DNA of 8,109 nucleotides from an uncultured Microcoleaceae cyanobacterium. Its GTDB lineage: Bacteria; Cyanobacteriota; Cyanobacteriia; Cyanobacteriales; Microcoleaceae. The notes under the pieces are model-generated. The model had not been told where the DNA came from. It saw only the letters and a list, made by a program, of their open reading frames with translations, and ran no database searches. A program made the translations under genes and the position numbers. Location of the stretch: assembly GCA_938083405.1 (NCBI GenBank), contig CALKCV010000204.1, positions 1-8,109 of the forward strand. Reading direction: 5' to 3'. Positions 5,523 through 8,109 of the stretch are shown here, in pieces (within the stretch, counting starts at the first letter, position 1; each line of letters opens with the position of its first letter).

Positions 5523-7235
5523 ATGGAAACCAAACCGAAAGTGTTGATTCTCGGAGATGATATTAATACAGACGATATTACTCCGGCCAAACGGTGTACG
5601 AATGGAGACCCGGAGCATTTGAAGCGGTATGCTTTTGAGTATATAATTGGCGAAGGAAATCTTTTGGGCTATGAAGAAATCGAAGCCGGACGCAATTTCG
5701 GCTGCGGGTCTAGCCGGGAAACTGCTCCTATTGCTATTAAAGCTGCCGGCATTAAAAAGGTACGGGCTCGGTCTTTTGGGGAAATATTTTACCGCAATAG
5801 CATTAATATCGGTCTTCCTTTAGAGATTATCTCCGAGGAGGATAAGAATCCGGTTGTAGAAGCGATCGCTACCGCAGGGGGCTTAATTCCTTTTAACCAA
5901 AAACGGCAGAGGGGCGAAGTTTCTGTTCCCCAAAGTTCGACTCCTGCTAGGGCGATGACTATGACAGAAAAGCTTTTGGCGCGGGCTTCTGGCAATGCTT
6001 GCGTTCGGCCGGGAGACACGGTGCTTGCTAAAGTAGATCTGGCCATGTCTCACGATGCCGTAGTCGCACCGGTTGCTGAAGTATTTTACGGGGGTTTTGG
6101 AGAAGAGGCGAAAGTTTGGGATCCCAGTCGGGTTGTTTTAGTAGCGGACCACTTTATCCAAGTTAACGACGTGCGAGAAGACCCGAAGGCTAATTCTTTA
6201 TATTTAGAAATGGTCGAGTTTGCCCGATCGCAAAACTGCCATCTGTTGGATTTGGTTTCCCCCGGAGAGGCTGCTGGCATTTGTCATGTCTTGCTGCCGG
6301 AAAAGGGTTTTATTTATCCAGGGGCGATCGTGGCGGGAACGGATTCCCACACCTGCACTTACGGTGCTTTTGGCTGTTTTTCTACTGGGGTGGGAACGAC
6401 GGATATGGCGAATATTTTTGCGATGGGGGATATGTGGGTGCGGGTTCCTCCGACTTTACTTTTTAAACTGGAGGGGGTTTTGCCTGAGTATATTAGTGCC
6501 AAGGATATTATCCTGTTTATTCTCGGCAAGATTGGCTGTGACGGTGCTGTAGGGAAAGCGATGGAGTTTCAGGGCAGTATTATCGACCGGATGCCAATGG
6601 AGGAACGGATGACCCTCTCGAATATGGCGATCGAGTGCGGCGCGCTCTGCGGCTTAATCGCTCCCGATGACACGACTCGTCAATATTTGCAAAACTGCGG
6701 TCAGGATTTATTTGAAGAGGTTGCTAGCGACCCGGATGCTTCTTACGAAGAGATCTATGAGTTCGATTTGAGCGATTTAGAACCGCAGGTGGCTCGTCCT
6801 CCCAAACCAGACCAAGTAGTTGGTATTAGCGAGTTGGGAGATGTTCCTATTACTAAGGCTTTTATTGGCTCTTGTACGGGGGGAAAACTTTTCGATCTCG
6901 CTCGCGCTGCGGAGGTGCTCGAAGGTCGTCGCGTAGCTCCTGGGGTTAGTCTTTTTATCGTGCCTGCTTCCTTTGAAGTGCGCCAAAAAGCTGAGAATTT
7001 AGGATATATGGAGATATTTGAAGCTGCCGGTGCGACCGTTCTTAAATCGGGCTGCGGGGCTTGTATTAATGCTGGATTTGGGATACTAGGTAAGGAAGAG
7101 ACGGGGGTTTATGCGACTAATCGCAATTTTAAGGGACGAAGCGGGGATGCAACTGCAAAGAATTATTTGGCTTCTCCCCGGGTGGTAGCTATTTCTGCTG
7201 TTGAGGGAAAAATTAGCGATCGCCTTGTCCGGTGA
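5523..7235 (+). CDS. hphCD: Fused isopropylmalate isomerase-like aconitase, small domain first (HphCD type)
   Basis: A 570-residue single-chain isomerase of the aconitase/isopropylmalate dehydratase superfamily, expected to interconvert 2- and 3-substituted malates. Residues 1-135 are the LeuD-like swivel domain: GDDINTDDITPAKR (11-24), GRNFGCGSSRETAP (56-69) and SFGEIFYRNSINIGLP (84-99). Residues 145-570 are LeuC-like: GTDSHTCTYGAFGCFSTGVG (272-291), GSCTGGK (449-455), SGCGACINAGFG (509-520) and TNRNFKGRSGD (532-542). Cys451, Cys511 and Cys514 are the expected 4Fe-4S ligands. Classical fused aconitases carry the swivel domain last, so this order is reversed. The substrate-recognition stretch after DDITP is AKRCTNGDP rather than the ARYL-type sequence of LeuD. 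The ATG at 5523 follows TAAGGA (5505-5510). Both halves look intact. It lies 203 bases after hphB, beyond a foldback element. In Nostoc punctiforme a fused HphCD serves homophenylalanine synthesis. A different elongated 2-oxo acid is possible here. Confidence 0.85.
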   Translation: METKPKVLILGDDINTDDITPAKRCTNGDPEHLKRYAFEYIIGEGNLLGYEEIEAGRNFGCGSSRETAPIAIKAAGIKKVRARSFGEIFYRNSINIGLPLEIISEEDKNPVVEAIATAGGLIPFNQKRQRGEVSVPQSSTPARAMTMTEKLLARASGNACVRPGDTVLAKVDLAMSHDAVVAPVAEVFYGGFGEEAKVWDPSRVVLVADHFIQVNDVREDPKANSLYLEMVEFARSQNCHLLDLVSPGEAAGICHVLLPEKGFIYPGAIVAGTDSHTCTYGAFGCFSTGVGTTDMANIFAMGDMWVRVPPTLLFKLEGVLPEYISAKDIILFILGKIGCDGAVGKAMEFQGSIIDRMPMEERMTLSNMAIECGALCGLIAPDDTTRQYLQNCGQDLFEEVASDPDASYEEIYEFDLSDLEPQVARPPKPDQVVGISELGDVPITKAFIGSCTGGKLFDLARAAEVLEGRRVAPGVSLFIVPASFEVRQKAENLGYMEIFEAAGATVLKSGCGACINAGFGILGKEETGVYATNRNFKGRSGDATAKNYLASPRVVAISAVEGKISDRLVR

Positions 7236-7281
7236 CGGATGTTATTTTTCTCAACGACGCGAAACTTTATTTTGGGAATTA

Positions 7282-7314
7282 AGAAAACCGGATTTTTCAA
7301 AAAACCGGTTTTCT
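7282..7314. terminator. Palindrome between convergent genes, probable bidirectional terminator
   Basis: AGAAAACCGG (7282-7291) is the perfect reverse complement of CCGGTTTTCT (7305-7314). The intervening 13 bases can extend the stem through TTTTT (7293-7297) with AAAAA (7299-7303). It lies 46 bases after hphCD and 46 bases before the end of the opposing methyltransferase. There is no long T-tract immediately outside the stem on the + strand, so efficiency is uncertain. Confidence 0.6.
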
Positions 7315-7360
7315 GGGATAACTTCATGGTTTACCCCACCCCACGTTTAACCCATTAGCG

Positions 7361-8109
7361 TTATTTTTTTACTCCTAAAACATGAATTACCATGCGTTTA
7401 TTTTCATCAACAAAACAATCCAACGGTTCTAGTCCTACCTTTTTAGCTAGACTTTGAAAATACTCAACTGGATATTTATAAGAACTCATAAGATGAAACT
7501 TTTCACCTTTTTCGATACTTATATTGACACCATCCAAAACAAATTCTTGTTCGCTAGTAGCAATGAGATTATGTTGAAAGCAATAATTTTTGGGAACCCA
7601 CTCGGGTTGATACTCAAAGGCACCGGGATTAAAATTAGTAGTTGGCAAATCGCGTTTAATCCAGTAAAATACGCTCAACATGGCATTTTTTACTGCTTGA
7701 TTATTGTAAGCCTTTTTTAATGAAGATTCATTTTGATTGGTATCTTGACCAACTATTAAAAGTCCTTCGGGTTGTAGTGCTTGGGATATCTTTTTAAGAA
7801 AATTAAGGCATTGGTTCGTAGAAAGATTAGTAATTGTACTACCTTTAAACCAAACTACCGATCTCTCAAAATTTTTAACTAAATCGATATTTTCAATAAA
7901 GTTGTCTTGGATCGGTTTAACTACTATCTCTGGCAACTCATGTTTTAAAACCTCTTCAGCTTGAAGCAAATAAGTTTTGCACAAATCCACAGGAATATAA
8001 CTTTGGCATTGTTTAACTGCTTTAAGGAAAGGCAAAGTTTTATTTACAAATGGTTTTTGGGTTCCGGGTACAAATTCAATAATATTAGCCCCTTCTGGAA
8101 CAAATGTTG
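7361..8109 (-). CDS. EgtD-like SAM-dependent N-methyltransferase (PF10017 type), N-terminus beyond the window
   Basis: The minus-strand frame ends at TAA 7361 and stays open to the right edge, so the start lies outside. The TTG near 8035 is internal, because conserved sequence continues upstream of it (VPEGANIIEFVPGT, the SAM-binding motif I region, where EgtD has ELGSGT). Further family landmarks in order are YIPVDLCKTYL, FKGSTITNL (EgtD: FPGSTIGN), LLIVGQDTNQNESSLKKAYN and GEKFHLMSSYKYP near the C-terminus. EgtD trimethylates the amino group of histidine for ergothioneine synthesis. Its histidine-recognising glutamate, in a TEISxKF-type motif, aligns here with methionine (HLMSSYKY), so another amino acid substrate is likely. 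An example of a divergent relative is fungal EasF, which N-methylates a prenylated tryptophan. The gene is AT-rich like the halogenase and converges on hphCD, so it has its own promoter outside the window. Pathway membership is inferred. Confidence 0.78.
   Translation of the reverse strand, partial: TFVPEGANIIEFVPGTQKPFVNKTLPFLKAVKQCQSYIPVDLCKTYLLQAEEVLKHELPEIVVKPIQDNFIENIDLVKNFERSVVWFKGSTITNLSTNQCLNFLKKISQALQPEGLLIVGQDTNQNESSLKKAYNNQAVKNAMLSVFYWIKRDLPTTNFNPGAFEYQPEWVPKNYCFQHNLIATSEQEFVLDGVNISIEKGEKFHLMSSYKYPVEYFQSLAKKVGLEPLDCFVDENKRMVIHVLGVKK

Noticed and set aside
6220..6552. Alternative-frame ORFs inside hphCD
   Set aside because: They overlap the conserved GTDSHTCTYGAFG region of the isomerase in another frame and have no ribosome site.
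1..8109. CRISPR array, tRNA or rRNA gene, transposase
   Set aside because: No regularly spaced repeats, no tRNA cloverleaf or rRNA segment, and no transposase-like reading frame were seen.

Overview
The window reads as cyanobacterial DNA. It carries at least five exact copies of the octamer GCGATCGC (HIP1, at 348, 824, 3412, 5862 and 7216), which is highly iterated in many cyanobacteria. The genes resemble secondary-metabolism genes known from Nostoc-type cyanobacteria. Nothing here fixes the genus.

Layout. Positions 1-1214 are a decayed zone. It starts with what looks like a frameshifted scrap of a histidine-kinase ATPase domain. An AT-rich non-coding stretch with two inverted repeats follows. 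Then comes a clear pseudogene of a 2-oxoglutarate/Fe(II) dioxygenase (555-1214), whose three reading-frame pieces each differ by an apparent single-base loss. Positions 1332-7235 hold five same-strand genes: a flavin-dependent halogenase-family enzyme, a small protein of unknown function, and three chain-elongation enzymes (hphA-, hphB- and hphCD-like). hphA and hphB overlap by 8 bases. hphB and hphCD are separated by 203 bases containing a 91-bp foldback repeat, and the segment is flanked by a 25-bp exact direct repeat copied from the hphB tail. A strong palindrome follows hphCD. On the opposite strand a partial EgtD-like SAM-dependent N-methyltransferase runs in from the right edge and converges on hphCD.

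How the genes may work together. HphA, HphB and HphCD are paralogues of the leucine-pathway enzymes LeuA, LeuB and LeuD/LeuC. In Nostoc punctiforme such a set lengthens an aromatic 2-oxo acid (phenylpyruvate or 4-hydroxyphenylpyruvate) by one methylene to supply homophenylalanine or homotyrosine for peptides such as anabaenopeptins. Here no peptide synthetase is visible. The neighbours are tailoring-type enzymes: a putative halogenase, a broken amino-acid-hydroxylase-type dioxygenase, and an EgtD-like methyltransferase that has lost the glutamate used by EgtD to recognise histidine. A working hypothesis is a small pathway making a modified (halogenated and/or N-methylated) homo-aromatic amino acid, or the precursor-supply edge of a larger cluster outside the window. 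An aminotransferase, needed to finish the amino acid, is not present and could be a housekeeping enzyme.

Base composition is mosaic by eye: the halogenase, small ORF and methyltransferase are clearly more AT-rich than hphA, hphB and hphCD, which suggests separate histories.
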